Assembly: GCA_005801485.1 (NCBI GenBank) | Contig: SYDM01000116.1 | Coordinates: forward strand, 1 to 14,868 | Reading direction: 5' to 3' | DNA: 14,868 bases | Source of the DNA: Rickettsiales bacterium | GTDB lineage: Bacteria > Pseudomonadota > Alphaproteobacteria > Pelagibacterales > Pelagibacteraceae | Shown here: positions 7,818-14,868 of the stretch, piece after piece | How positions within the stretch are numbered: the first letter of the stretch is position 1 | Layout of the letters: the number at the start of each line of letters is the position of its first letter | Program-made: the position numbers and the translations under genes | The notes under the pieces: generated by a model | The model's database searches: none | The model's input: only the letters and a program-made list of their open reading frames with translations | What the model was told of the DNA's origin: nothing

Positions 7818-8128
7818 ATAAAATTAAGTTTACAGAAGAAGCTAACAAGCAGATTTCAAAAATTTTATCTGTACAAGGAGAAAATTCTTATTTTAGAATA
7901 TCTGTTCAGGGTGGTGGTTGCTCAGGATTTAAATATAATTTTTCTTTTGATGCAAAAATTGAAAAAGACGATATTGTTTTTAAAAAAACAATTATAGATA
8001 AAAATTCATTAGAAATTATAAATGGTTCTGTTGTTGATTATAAAAAAGAAATGATTGGAAATTCTTTTGTAATTGAAAATCCAAAAGCAACTTCTTCTTG
8101 CGGATGCGGATTATCTTTCTCTATATAA
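7811..8128 (+). CDS. erpA: A-type iron-sulfur carrier protein (ErpA/IscA family)
   Basis: Small cytoplasmic carrier that receives Fe-S clusters from the assembly scaffold and passes them to apo-enzymes. It has 105 residues with the HesB/IscA fold signature. The three cluster-binding cysteines are Cys37 in QGGGCSGFKY and Cys97/Cys99 in SSCGCGLSFS near the C-terminus. Assignment to ErpA rather than IscA or SufA rests on its stand-alone location beside dgt and xth and away from isc or suf genes; sequence alone does not separate these subtypes with certainty. It is the first gene of a two-gene plus-strand unit with xth, eight bases downstream. The leader is very short and lacks a Shine-Dalgarno sequence. 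IlvD, encoded nearby, is a possible client. Confidence 0.9.
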   Translation: MTNKIKFTEEANKQISKILSVQGENSYFRISVQGGGCSGFKYNFSFDAKIEKDDIVFKKTIIDKNSLEIINGSVVDYKKEMIGNSFVIENPKATSSCGCGLSFSI

Positions 8129-8136
8129 TATAAATA

Positions 8137-8913
8137 ATGAAAATTGCTTCATGGAATGTAAATTCTGTAAGAGCAAGAATTGAAAATATTTTAGAATATT
8201 TAAAAAATGATGAACCAGACATTGTTTTTTTACAAGAAATCAAAACAGAAAATATAAATTTCCCTATAGTTCAATTTAAAGAGTTAGGTTATGAATCGTT
8301 TGTATTCGGCCAAAAAAGTTATAATGGCGTAGCATTTTTATCTAAAATTAAAATAAACAATATTAAAATAGATTTTATCAATGATGATTTAAAGCAATCA
8401 AGAATTATCACTGGTGAAATAATTAATAATAAAAAAAAAATTAAATTAATAAATATATATGTACCAAATGGTAATTCAATAAATACTGAAAAATATGAAT
8501 ATAAAAAAAATTGGTTAACGAAATTTTTAAAATCCGTTAAAAAGGAATTTGCTATAGAAAAAAATATTATTATTTCAGGAGATTTTAATATTATTCCAGA
8601 AGAAATAGATGTTTATAATCACGAAAAATATAGTAATGACGCATTATTTAAAATTGAGATAAGGAAATATTTTAGAGAATTATTAAATTATGGCTTTAAA
8701 GATGCTTTTAGATTCATGCATAAAACTAAGCAAGAATATACTTTTTGGGATTATATGGCCGGCTCTTGGCAAAAAAATTATGGGATGCGTATAGATCATT
8801 TCTTAATCTCAGATAATCTAATTGAAAATATTAAAAGTATTAAGATTAATAAAAAACTACGATCAAGAGCAAAACCTTCGGATCACGCTCCAATAGAGTT
8901 GGAAATTAATTAG
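8137..8913 (+). CDS. xth: Exodeoxyribonuclease III / AP endonuclease
   Basis: Mg2+-dependent 3'-5' exonuclease and abasic-site endonuclease of base excision repair. It has 258 residues, about the length of E. coli ExoIII. All catalytic elements of the exonuclease-endonuclease-phosphatase fold are visible: Asn7 (WNVNSVRAR), Glu34 (LQEIK), Tyr108 (NIYVPNG), Asp149 and Asn151 (SGDFNI), the MRIDHFL segment, and the terminal Asp249-His250 pair (PSDHAP). The Asn7 and Glu34 numbers equal those of E. coli, which supports the chosen start. It follows erpA after eight bases and is probably co-transcribed with it. Its last eight bases overlap the 3' end of manC, which converges on it from the other strand, so no terminator fits between the two. 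Confidence 0.95.
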   Translation: MKIASWNVNSVRARIENILEYLKNDEPDIVFLQEIKTENINFPIVQFKELGYESFVFGQKSYNGVAFLSKIKINNIKIDFINDDLKQSRIITGEIINNKKKIKLINIYVPNGNSINTEKYEYKKNWLTKFLKSVKKEFAIEKNIIISGDFNIIPEEIDVYNHEKYSNDALFKIEIRKYFRELLNYGFKDAFRFMHKTKQEYTFWDYMAGSWQKNYGMRIDHFLISDNLIENIKSIKINKKLRSRAKPSDHAPIELEIN

Positions 8914-10111
8914 TTCTGCCATAAATATCTTGATATCTTAAAATATCAGTTTCTCTTAAAATTTTCCCAATTTGTGCTTCTACTATTTTAACAGGTTTAT
9001 TAAACAAATTTTCAATTCTATGGATTGATTCTTTTGGTATGTAGATATTCTCTCCAACATTTTTATAAAATTTTTTGTTATTTAGAGTTATTTTAGGTTT
9101 ACCGGCTGTAACTGTCCAAAGTTCTGACCTGTGAAAATGTTTTTGCAAACTTATGGAAGATTTTTTATTTACTGTTAATTCTTTAAGTAAAAAACTTTTT
9201 CCATAAAAATAATTAATATATTTTCCCCAAGGTCTAAAAAAAGTATTTTTTTTAATAAACTTAGGTTTGATTTGCTTTTTTAATATTTTAAATATTTCAA
9301 TCCAACTACCTAGATCAGACCAGCTCGTTTGTAATTGAATTGCATTAATTTCATTTGCTTTTTCTAAAATAGCATAATCAAATGAAATTGGTTTGATTCT
9401 GGCAAAATATTTTTCATTTAATGAAAAAATCCTACTTTCTTGATTTACGCCTATTAATGAACCAAGGCATTGGTTAAATAATTTTTTTTGTAATTTTTTA
9501 GCATTATTAATCAATGAATCTTTTCTAATTAAAAAAATACCTGAATTCCATAAACTTCCATTTCTTATTAATTTTGAAGCAAATCTTTTATGTGGTTTTT
9601 CAATAAATTTATTGACGCTTTTAATGTTTTTATTAACTTTCTTAATAGATAAATACCCATAGTCAGTTCTAGGTAAATTCGGTTTAATTCCAAATAAGAA
9701 AATATTTTTAGAATTTAAGTTATTAATATTATTTTTTAGTATTTTATTAAATTTATTTTTATCAGGAATATAATGATCGGAAGGTAAAAATAAAATTGGT
9801 TGATTAATCTTAATATTTTCTAATAAAGTTGATGTTATAACAGCAGGAGCTGTATTTTTTTTAAAGGGTTCTAAAATAATTTTAAATTCTTTTATACGAT
9901 TTTTTTTGAGTGCTTTAAGGACTAGATTTTTATAAATTTTATTGGTGCTAATAATAGGGTAATCAAATTCAATCGATTTTATTCTATTTAATGTTTTGTC
10001 AAATAAAGTCCAACCACCAAAATCTATAAACTGTTTTGAAGGATTTTTTTTTAAACCTGGAAATAACCTTGTACCAGTACCTCCGCACAAAATTACTGGT
10101 TTTACTTTCAT
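8906..10111 (-). CDS. manC: Mannose-1-phosphate guanylyltransferase / mannose-6-phosphate isomerase, short form
   Basis: Bifunctional type II PMI/GMP enzyme that makes GDP-mannose for surface polysaccharide. It has 401 residues, well below the usual 470 or so. The GT-A nucleotidyltransferase domain (about 4-280) shows GGTGTRLFP (10-18), Lys26, EPFKKNTAPA (81-90), LPSDH (109-113), FIEKP (169-173), WNSG (188-191) and WSDLGSW (264-270). The C-terminal cupin (about 293-395) opens with RPWGKY and has the metal ligands His325, His327, Glu330 and His364 (LQKHFHRSE and IHRIEN). The missing length is the linker: only about 22 residues separate WSDLGSW from RPWG, where relatives carry roughly 80, including the small beta-helix segment. 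The ATG abuts the ilvD stop (TAAATG), so it is translationally coupled to ilvD. Both active sites look intact; residual bifunctionality is inferred. Confidence 0.88.
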   Translation of the reverse strand: MKVKPVILCGGTGTRLFPGLKKNPSKQFIDFGGWTLFDKTLNRIKSIEFDYPIISTNKIYKNLVLKALKKNRIKEFKIILEPFKKNTAPAVITSTLLENIKINQPILFLPSDHYIPDKNKFNKILKNNINNLNSKNIFLFGIKPNLPRTDYGYLSIKKVNKNIKSVNKFIEKPHKRFASKLIRNGSLWNSGIFLIRKDSLINNAKKLQKKLFNQCLGSLIGVNQESRIFSLNEKYFARIKPISFDYAILEKANEINAIQLQTSWSDLGSWIEIFKILKKQIKPKFIKKNTFFRPWGKYINYFYGKSFLLKELTVNKKSSISLQKHFHRSELWTVTAGKPKITLNNKKFYKNVGENIYIPKESIHRIENLFNKPVKIVEAQIGKILRETDILRYQDIYGRTN

Positions 10112-11827
10112 TTAAATATCAGCGTAACACTGCAGTTCTTTTTTGGCGCCAGGATGAGTTGTTGCACCTTTAAAACTTGGACCAACTGTTTGTGCATATT
10201 TCCAGAGAGTTCCGCTTCCAAAATTAATTTTTTTAGCTTTCCAATTCTTTTTTCTTAATCTTAACTCTTTGCTACTTAATCTTACGTTTATACTTCCATT
10301 AACTGCATCAATATCAATTATGTCTCCATTCTTTAATAAAGCTATTGGACCTCCAACAAATGCTTCTGGTCCTACGTGTCCAATACAAAATCCCCTAGTT
10401 CCTCCAGAAAATCTACCATCTGTTATAAGAGCTACAGTTTCACCTTTGCCTTGTCCATATATTGCAGCTGTTGTTGAAAGCATTTCTCTCATGCCCGGCC
10501 CGCCTCTTGGACCTTCATATCTTATTACAATTACATCTCCGTCTTTATATTGTCTTTTTTTAATTGCTACGAAAGCTAGTTCCTCGTTATCAAAACATCT
10601 AGCTTTACCTGTAAATTTTAATTTTTTTAAACCTGCCACTTTAACAATTGCTCCTTCTGGAGCTAAGTTGCCTCTTAATCCTACTACGCCACCTGTTGGA
10701 GAAAGTGGATTATTGTATCTACGAATTACTTTTTGGTTATCATTAAATTTAACTGTCTTTAAATTTTCTTTCATTGTCTTGCCTGTGACTGTTAAGCAAT
10801 CTCCATGTATGTAACCACCTTCATATAAAGTTTTTAAAACTATTGGTACACCCCCAGCTTCAAACATATCTTTAGCCACATATTTTCCTCCAGGCTTTAA
10901 ATCAGCAAGGTAAGGTGTTTTTTTAAATATTTTTGCAACATCCATTAAATCAAATTTAATTCCACATTCATTTGCTATTGCAGGTAAATGTAATGCGGCA
11001 TTTGTCGAACCTCCTGTGGCAGCAACTATAACAGCAGCATTTTCTAAAGATTTTTTTGTTACAATATCTCTAGGACGTATATTTTTAGCTAATAAATTCA
11101 TAACTGTTTTACCGCTTAAATATGCATATTTATCTCTTTCCAAATACGGTGCTGGGGTTCCAGATGAATAAGGAAGTGCTAATCCAATTGCTTCAGATAC
11201 ACATGCCATAGTATTAGCTGTGAATTGTCCACCACACGCACCGGCACTAGGACAAGCAACTAATTCTAATTCGGTAAGTTCTTTTTCAGTTATATTTCCT
11301 GCTGAGTGTTGACCTACTGCCTCAAAAACATCTACAACTGTTACGTCTTTACCTTTATATCTTCCTGGAAGTATTGAGCCTCCATAAATAAAAACACTTG
11401 GAACATTTAATCTACACATCGCCATCATCAAACCTGGCAAAGATTTATCGCAACCTGCAACTCCAACTAAAGCATCATAAGAATGACCTCTTACTGTAAG
11501 TTCAGTTGAATCTGCAATTATTTCTCTAGAGATTAATGAAGATTTCATTCCCTCGTGTCCCATAGCAATTCCATCAGTCACAGTAATTGTACAAAATTCT
11601 CGAGGCGTTCCACTTGCATCGATTACACCTTTTTTTACTGATTGAGCCTGTCTCATTAAAGTCGTATTACAAGGCGCTGCTTCATTCCAAGTTGTAACAA
11701 CACCAACGAATGGCTTTGCGACATCCTTTTGCGTTAATTTCATAGCATAATAGAAAGATCGATGCGGAGCTCTATCTGGGCCTAATGTTGTATGACGACT
11801 TGGTAATTTTTTTTTATCAAATTTCAT
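10112..11827 (-). CDS. ilvD: Dihydroxy-acid dehydratase
   Basis: Converts 2,3-dihydroxy-3-methylbutanoate and 2,3-dihydroxy-3-methylpentanoate to the keto-acid precursors of valine/leucine and isoleucine. It has 571 residues, matching the shorter IlvD class (E. coli IlvD is about 616). Conserved cluster and active-site elements are Cys53 (APCN), Cys126-Asp127-Lys128 (AGCDKSLPG), Cys198 (SAGACGGQF) and [11 protein letters not shown] near the C-terminus with the catalytic Ser. The three Cys positions and short length fit the [2Fe-2S] class seen in plants and many bacteria; this is inferred. The gene is visibly less AT-rich in protein choice than its neighbours because the family is highly conserved. 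It starts three bases after valS and ends abutting manC, in a valS-ilvD-manC unit. Confidence 0.96.
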   Translation of the reverse strand: MKFDKKKLPSRHTTLGPDRAPHRSFYYAMKLTQKDVAKPFVGVVTTWNEAAPCNTTLMRQAQSVKKGVIDASGTPREFCTITVTDGIAMGHEGMKSSLISREIIADSTELTVRGHSYDALVGVAGCDKSLPGLMMAMCRLNVPSVFIYGGSILPGRYKGKDVTVVDVFEAVGQHSAGNITEKELTELELVACPSAGACGGQFTANTMACVSEAIGLALPYSSGTPAPYLERDKYAYLSGKTVMNLLAKNIRPRDIVTKKSLENAAVIVAATGGSTNAALHLPAIANECGIKFDLMDVAKIFKKTPYLADLKPGGKYVAKDMFEAGGVPIVLKTLYEGGYIHGDCLTVTGKTMKENLKTVKFNDNQKVIRRYNNPLSPTGGVVGLRGNLAPEGAIVKVAGLKKLKFTGKARCFDNEELAFVAIKKRQYKDGDVIVIRYEGPRGGPGMREMLSTTAAIYGQGKGETVALITDGRFSGGTRGFCIGHVGPEAFVGGPIALLKNGDIIDIDAVNGSINVRLSSKELRLRKKNWKAKKINFGSGTLWKYAQTVGPSFKGATTHPGAKKELQCYADI

Positions 11828-11830
11828 GAT

Positions 11831-14479
11831 TTAGCTTATGCTAGATAGAATACTTTTTAATTTAATTTGTTCAATCTTTAAATCTCTTAATGAATCCTTG
11901 TCTGAAACAACTATATCTTTAGGAGCTTTCTTTAAATATTCTTTATTACTAAGCTTATTATTTAAAGAATTAATTTTATTTTCAATCTCTGTTTGTTTGG
12001 TCGAAAGCCTTTGTTTTTGAGATTGGATATCTATATTTGTTTCAAATTCCAATCCAATCTTTTCATTTAATACTACCATTTGAATAACATTTTTAATGTC
12101 GTCTTTTTTTTGAATTATTTTATTAACTCGACCAACTTGTCTTATTATTTCAATATTTGCATTTATTGATTTTTTAATTTTTTTAGTTTCATTAAAATAC
12201 ATAATATTGCAATACTCTTTTGGTGGAATATTTAATTGTACTTTTGTAGATCTAATTTCAGAAATAATTTGTATCAATGTTTTAATTTCTAATGAACTTT
12301 GATTAAATAACTTAACTTTTTCAATATTAGGCCAACTAGCGTTAATAAGATCGGAGTTTAATATTTTATCTAATTTATTTTCTTTCCAAATAAATTCAGT
12401 AAAAAATGGAATAAATGGATGTAAAAGCTTAAGAATATTTGAGAGAATATAAGTAGAAAAAGCTTTTGCTTCATTAATTGAACTTTTGTTGTTTGAATTA
12501 AATATTGGTTTTAAAAACTCAATATACCAATCACAGAATGTATGCCAAACAAAATTATAAACAACTCTACTAGCTTCATCAAATCTAAAATCTTTTATAT
12601 TTTTAGTAACTTGTTCTAGTGTTTTTTGAAGCTCTACATATATCCATTGATTTATTATCAATTTAACTTTTTTAATTTCTGGCTGCTTATTAAGTGAACA
12701 ATTATTTAATTTTAAAAAATTATTAGCGCTCCATATTTTTGTAATAAAATTTCTGTATCCAGTTATTCTATCTTTTGATAATTTAATATCCCTGCCAGGA
12801 GAAGCCATTGCAATTAAAGTAAATCTTAATGGATCGGCGCCAAATTCGTTTATTAAATCTAAAGGATCGATAGCATTTCCTTTGGACTTAGACATTTTTT
12901 GTCCTTTTTCATCTCTAACAAGTGCATGTACATATACTTTATTAAAAGGTGTCTTTTTTAAAAAATGATTGCCCATCATAAGCATTCTTGCTACCCAGAA
13001 AAAAATTATATCAAAGCCGGTTACTAAAACTGAAGTTGGATAAAATTTTTTTAATTCATTAGTATTTTTTGGCCATCCTAATGTAGCAAAAGGCCAAAGT
13101 GCTGATGAAAACCATGTATCGAGAACATCGGTTTCTTGGGTTAATTTAAAATCTTTATTTTTATAATGTTTTTTTGCTAGAGCTTCAGCTGATTTATAAT
13201 TTTCAGCTACAAAAATTTTCTTATCTTGGCTATACCAAACTGGAATTCTATGACCCCACCAAATTTGTCTAGAAATACACCAAGGTTCAATATTGTTCAT
13301 CCATTGAAAGTAAGTCTTTGTCCAATTTTCAGGAAAAAAAGTTGTTTTTCCTTTCTTAACTACTTCTATAGATTTTTTTGCTAATTTTTTTGCATTGACG
13401 AACCACTGCTCTGTCAGAAGTGGTTCTATGATGGTATTTGAGCGATCACCATAAGGAACTTTATTTTTTATTGTTTCAATTTTATCTAAAAAAAATTTCT
13501 CTTTGAGTTCTTTAATGATTTGTTTTCTAGCTTCAAAACGATCTAAACCTACATAAGTTGAAATTCCATTTTTGTTAATTGTTCCGTCTTTTTCTAGAAT
13601 ATTGATAATGTCTAAATTATTTCTCTTACCAACAAGATAATCATTAAAATCATGTGCTGGTGTAATTTTAACTGCTCCCGTTCCTTGCTTTGGATCTGCA
13701 TAATTATCTTTTATTATTTTAATTTTTCTATTTACGATTGGTATAGTGACAAGTTTTCCAATTAAATTTTTATATCTATTATCTTTTGGGTTAACTGCTA
13801 TTGCTGCATCACCCATCATAGTTTCTGGCCTTGTTGTTGATATTGTTATAAAATCTTTAGAATTTTCAATTGGATATTTAATATAATAAAGCTGAGATTG
13901 AACATCTTGTTGAATAACTTCTAGATCGGAAATAGCTGTTTGTAATTTTGTATCCCAATTTATAAGTTTTTTGTCTTTGTTTATTAGCTGTTTATTATAG
14001 AGAGAAACAAATACTTTTATAACAGCATTGGATAGTTCCTCGTCCATAGTAAACTTCGAACGTGACCAATCACAAGAACAACCTAGTTTTTTCAATTGAT
14101 CAAGAATTAAGTCACCTGATTCAGCTTTCCATTCCCAAACTTTTTTAATAAACTTATCTCTTCCTAAATCATTCTTATTAATTCCTTCCTCTGCTAATTT
14201 TTTTTCAACAATAGCCTGTGTAGCAATACCTGCATGATCTGTCCCAGGTTGCCATAAAGTTTCATATCCCTTCATTCTATAAAATCTAACCAATACATCC
14301 TGTAAACTATTATTTAATGCATGACCCATGTGTAAACGGCCTGTTACGTTTGGTGGAGGAATAACAACTGAAAATTTTTTGTTTGATTTACTCTTTACAG
14401 GTTCAAATAATTTTTTATTTTCCCAAAAATCATAGATTTTTTTTTCTTCGATAAAATGATCGTATTTTTTAAATTCCAT
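11831..14479 (-). CDS. valS: Valyl-tRNA synthetase
   Basis: Class I aminoacyl-tRNA synthetase that charges tRNA-Val and edits mis-attached threonine. It has 882 residues, a normal length. In order: PPPNVTGRLHMGHALN with the HIGH motif HMGH at 50-53; GTDHAGIATQ (79-88); the CP1 editing domain (about 200-345) with TTRPETMMGDAA (215-226) and the TPAHDFND segment around Asp277; DTWFSSALWPF (454-464); and the KMSKS loop at 528-532. The anticodon-binding helical domain follows, then a C-terminal coiled coil (about 815-880) rich in Lys, Glu and Gln, typical of ValRS. It is the first gene of the valS-ilvD-manC unit. The ATG at 14479 gives the expected N-terminus (MEFKKYDHF). No Shine-Dalgarno motif precedes it. 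Confidence 0.97.
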   Translation of the reverse strand: MEFKKYDHFIEEKKIYDFWENKKLFEPVKSKSNKKFSVVIPPPNVTGRLHMGHALNNSLQDVLVRFYRMKGYETLWQPGTDHAGIATQAIVEKKLAEEGINKNDLGRDKFIKKVWEWKAESGDLILDQLKKLGCSCDWSRSKFTMDEELSNAVIKVFVSLYNKQLINKDKKLINWDTKLQTAISDLEVIQQDVQSQLYYIKYPIENSKDFITISTTRPETMMGDAAIAVNPKDNRYKNLIGKLVTIPIVNRKIKIIKDNYADPKQGTGAVKITPAHDFNDYLVGKRNNLDIINILEKDGTINKNGISTYVGLDRFEARKQIIKELKEKFFLDKIETIKNKVPYGDRSNTIIEPLLTEQWFVNAKKLAKKSIEVVKKGKTTFFPENWTKTYFQWMNNIEPWCISRQIWWGHRIPVWYSQDKKIFVAENYKSAEALAKKHYKNKDFKLTQETDVLDTWFSSALWPFATLGWPKNTNELKKFYPTSVLVTGFDIIFFWVARMLMMGNHFLKKTPFNKVYVHALVRDEKGQKMSKSKGNAIDPLDLINEFGADPLRFTLIAMASPGRDIKLSKDRITGYRNFITKIWSANNFLKLNNCSLNKQPEIKKVKLIINQWIYVELQKTLEQVTKNIKDFRFDEASRVVYNFVWHTFCDWYIEFLKPIFNSNNKSSINEAKAFSTYILSNILKLLHPFIPFFTEFIWKENKLDKILNSDLINASWPNIEKVKLFNQSSLEIKTLIQIISEIRSTKVQLNIPPKEYCNIMYFNETKKIKKSINANIEIIRQVGRVNKIIQKKDDIKNVIQMVVLNEKIGLEFETNIDIQSQKQRLSTKQTEIENKINSLNNKLSNKEYLKKAPKDIVVSDKDSLRDLKIEQIKLKSILSSIS

Positions 14480-14506
14480 ATAAAATTTAGCTAAAATGTT
14501 ATAGAT

Positions 14507-14533
14507 TTTATATCAAAGGAAATGTCTTCTTAA
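14507..14533 (-). promoter_or_regulatory. Weak candidate promoter for valS-ilvD-manC
   Basis: On the minus strand TATAAA (14512-14507) could be a -10 box, with TTAAGA (14533-14528) upstream at a short 15-base spacing. A start near 14500 would leave a leader of about 20 bases before the valS ATG. The DNA is so AT-rich that such matches are expected by chance; it is listed because a promoter for this operon must lie in the 14480-14592 gap or close to it. Confidence 0.3.
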
Positions 14534-14554
14534 AATCATAGAATTTTCTTTAAT

Positions 14555-14585
14555 GAGACAACTAAATGATTTAAATAGATATAAT
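14555..14585 (+). promoter_or_regulatory. Predicted promoter of tRNA-Cys
   Basis: A consensus TATAAT at 14580-14585 ends seven bases before the first base of the mature tRNA (14593), so transcription would begin at or just before the tRNA 5' end. A partial -35 (GAGACA, 14555-14560) lies 19 bases upstream, longer than ideal. The -10 is convincing by sequence and position; the -35 is weak. Confidence 0.6.
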
Positions 14586-14592
14586 CAAAACT

Positions 14593-14666
14593 GGCAACGT
14601 GGCGGAATGGTTACGCAGAAGACTGCAAATCTTTGTATCCCAGTTCGATTCTGGGCGTTGCCTCCA
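14593..14666 (+). tRNA. tRNA-Cys (anticodon GCA)
   Basis: The 74-base cloverleaf can be drawn by hand. Acceptor stem GGCAACG (14593-14599) pairs with CGTTGCC (14656-14662). The D stem is GCG/CGC with a GG-containing loop. The anticodon stem GAAGA/TCTTT encloses loop CTGCAAA with anticodon GCA at 14625-14627, which reads the UGC and UGU cysteine codons. The T arm is CCCAG-TTCGATT-CTGGG. The unpaired discriminator base is T (14663), an identity element of tRNA-Cys, and CCA is encoded at 14664-14666. It is transcribed divergently from valS, from a TATAAT box directly upstream. Confidence 0.97.
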
Positions 14667-14695
14667 AGAAATTGGTTGTTTTATTTTTTTAAAAA

Positions 14696-14833
14696 AAGTA
14701 AGTTGCTTTTTATTCCTCGATAGCGGTGCTTTTGCTATATAAGATTTTCCTAAATTGCGGTAGAGTAGAGAACTTATTTATGAAAGTGTGAAAAAGTTAA
14801 TGCGGTGCGAAAAAAGACACCGCTTTTTCTTTT
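14696..14833 (+). ncRNA. Candidate structured RNA or tRNA trailer ending at the terminator
   Basis: No protein-coding frame is convincing between the tRNA and the window end, but the stretch has structure. AAGTAAGTT (14696-14704) can pair with AACTTATTT (14771-14779), nine pairs including one G-U, enclosing a hairpin ATAGC/GCTAT (14720-14724 with 14734-14738). The element GCGGTGC occurs at 14723-14729 and again at 14802-14808, and GCGGT at 14757-14761. The first copy could compete with the second for CACCGC at 14818-14823. A terminator closes the unit. I do not recognise a known family: RNase P, SRP RNA and tmRNA hallmarks are absent. It may be an independent small RNA or just the 3' trailer of the tRNA transcript. 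A T-rich run and the palindrome TTTTTTTAAAAAAA (14684-14697) lie between it and the tRNA. Confidence 0.3.
14802..14833 (+). terminator. Rho-independent terminator
   Basis: GCGGTG (14802-14807) and CACCGC (14818-14823) form a six-pair GC-rich stem around a ten-base A-rich loop, followed at once by TTTTTCTTTT (14824-14833). In such AT-rich DNA a GC-rich stem with a U-tract stands out. It works only in plus-strand orientation; on the minus strand no U-tract follows directly. It would end the tRNA-Cys transcript or a small RNA behind it. Confidence 0.82.
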
Positions 14834-14868
14834 GACAGTCTGAGTGAAGTAAAATAAACGTTGATTTA

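Noticed and set aside
8124..8129. TATAAT just upstream of xth
   Set aside because: It overlaps the erpA stop, no -35 is found at 16-18 bases, and xth is eight bases from erpA; such strings are common by chance in this AT-rich DNA.
8928..8948. Small inverted repeats (ATATCTTGATAT and GATATCTTAAAATATC) near the end of manC
   Set aside because: They lie within conserved manC coding sequence, have AT-only five-pair stems and no U-tract, so they are not credible terminators.
10269..10814. 181-residue open frame on the plus strand opposite ilvD
   Set aside because: It is the antisense shadow of a strongly conserved gene; the ilvD motifs Cys126, Cys198 and GRFSGG prove the minus frame, and the shadow product is low-complexity with no family features.
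14553..14723. 56-codon plus-strand ORF starting MRQLNDLNRYNQNW and running through tRNA-Cys
   Set aside because: It reads straight through the mature tRNA and the trailer; the tRNA cloverleaf is complete, so the frame is most likely a chance opening.
14800..14835. 11-codon ORF (MRCEKRHRFFF) over the terminator, resembling a leader peptide with a Phe run
   Set aside because: The Phe codons are simply the terminator T-tract, and no antiterminator arm or downstream biosynthetic gene is visible in the window.
14832..14868. Perfect -35 box TTGACA right after the terminator
   Set aside because: The best -10 is AATAAA at a 15-base spacing or TAAACG at 17, both poor; half of the box is the terminator T-tract. 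The window ends too soon to judge a downstream gene.
14593..14868. tRNA-Cys as a possible integration site for a mobile element
   Set aside because: No second copy of the tRNA 3' end, no integrase and no foreign-looking gene is present in the bases that follow.

Overview
The window reads as chromosomal DNA from a very AT-rich, streamlined alphaproteobacterium, most likely of the SAR11 (Pelagibacterales) type. The base composition is strongly skewed to A+T. Lys, Asn and Ile codons are abundant and genes abut or overlap by a few bases. The block dgt-argS-(small membrane protein)-nagZ-scpA-scpB-tatA-tatB-tatC-serS follows an order known from Alphaproteobacteria. The taxonomic call is an inference from gene order and composition; there is no rRNA gene here to settle it.

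Layout. (1) Positions 1-7771, minus strand: a tightly packed ten-gene run read from dgt (dNTPase-like HD protein) through argS, an 88-residue membrane protein, nagZ, scpA, scpB, tatA, tatB, tatC and serS, which is cut by the window edge. (2) Positions 7811-8913, plus strand: erpA-type iron-sulfur carrier and xth (exonuclease III), diverging from dgt across a very short control region whose -10 element is nearly symmetrical. (3) Positions 8906-14479, minus strand: valS-ilvD-manC, probably one operon, whose end overlaps the end of xth. (4) Positions 14480-14868: an intergenic region with a plus-strand tRNA-Cys(GCA) behind a TATAAT box, then about 170 bases of non-coding DNA ending in a clear intrinsic terminator.

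The genes are housekeeping: three aminoacyl-tRNA synthetases (Ser, Arg, Val) and a tRNA, the ScpA/ScpB condensin partners, the complete TatABC export machinery, peptidoglycan recycling (NagZ), nucleotide and DNA maintenance (Dgt, Xth), iron-sulfur delivery (ErpA), branched-chain amino-acid synthesis (IlvD) and GDP-mannose synthesis (ManC). IlvD is itself an iron-sulfur enzyme, and valS next to ilvD pairs valine charging with valine synthesis.

I see no mobile element, CRISPR array, phage gene or defence system, and no strong case for a wholly new system. The points most worth a second look are the membrane protein in the argS-nagZ slot where relatives carry a SPOR-domain protein, the symmetrical erpA/dgt promoter, the shortened ManC, and the possible structured RNA behind tRNA-Cys.
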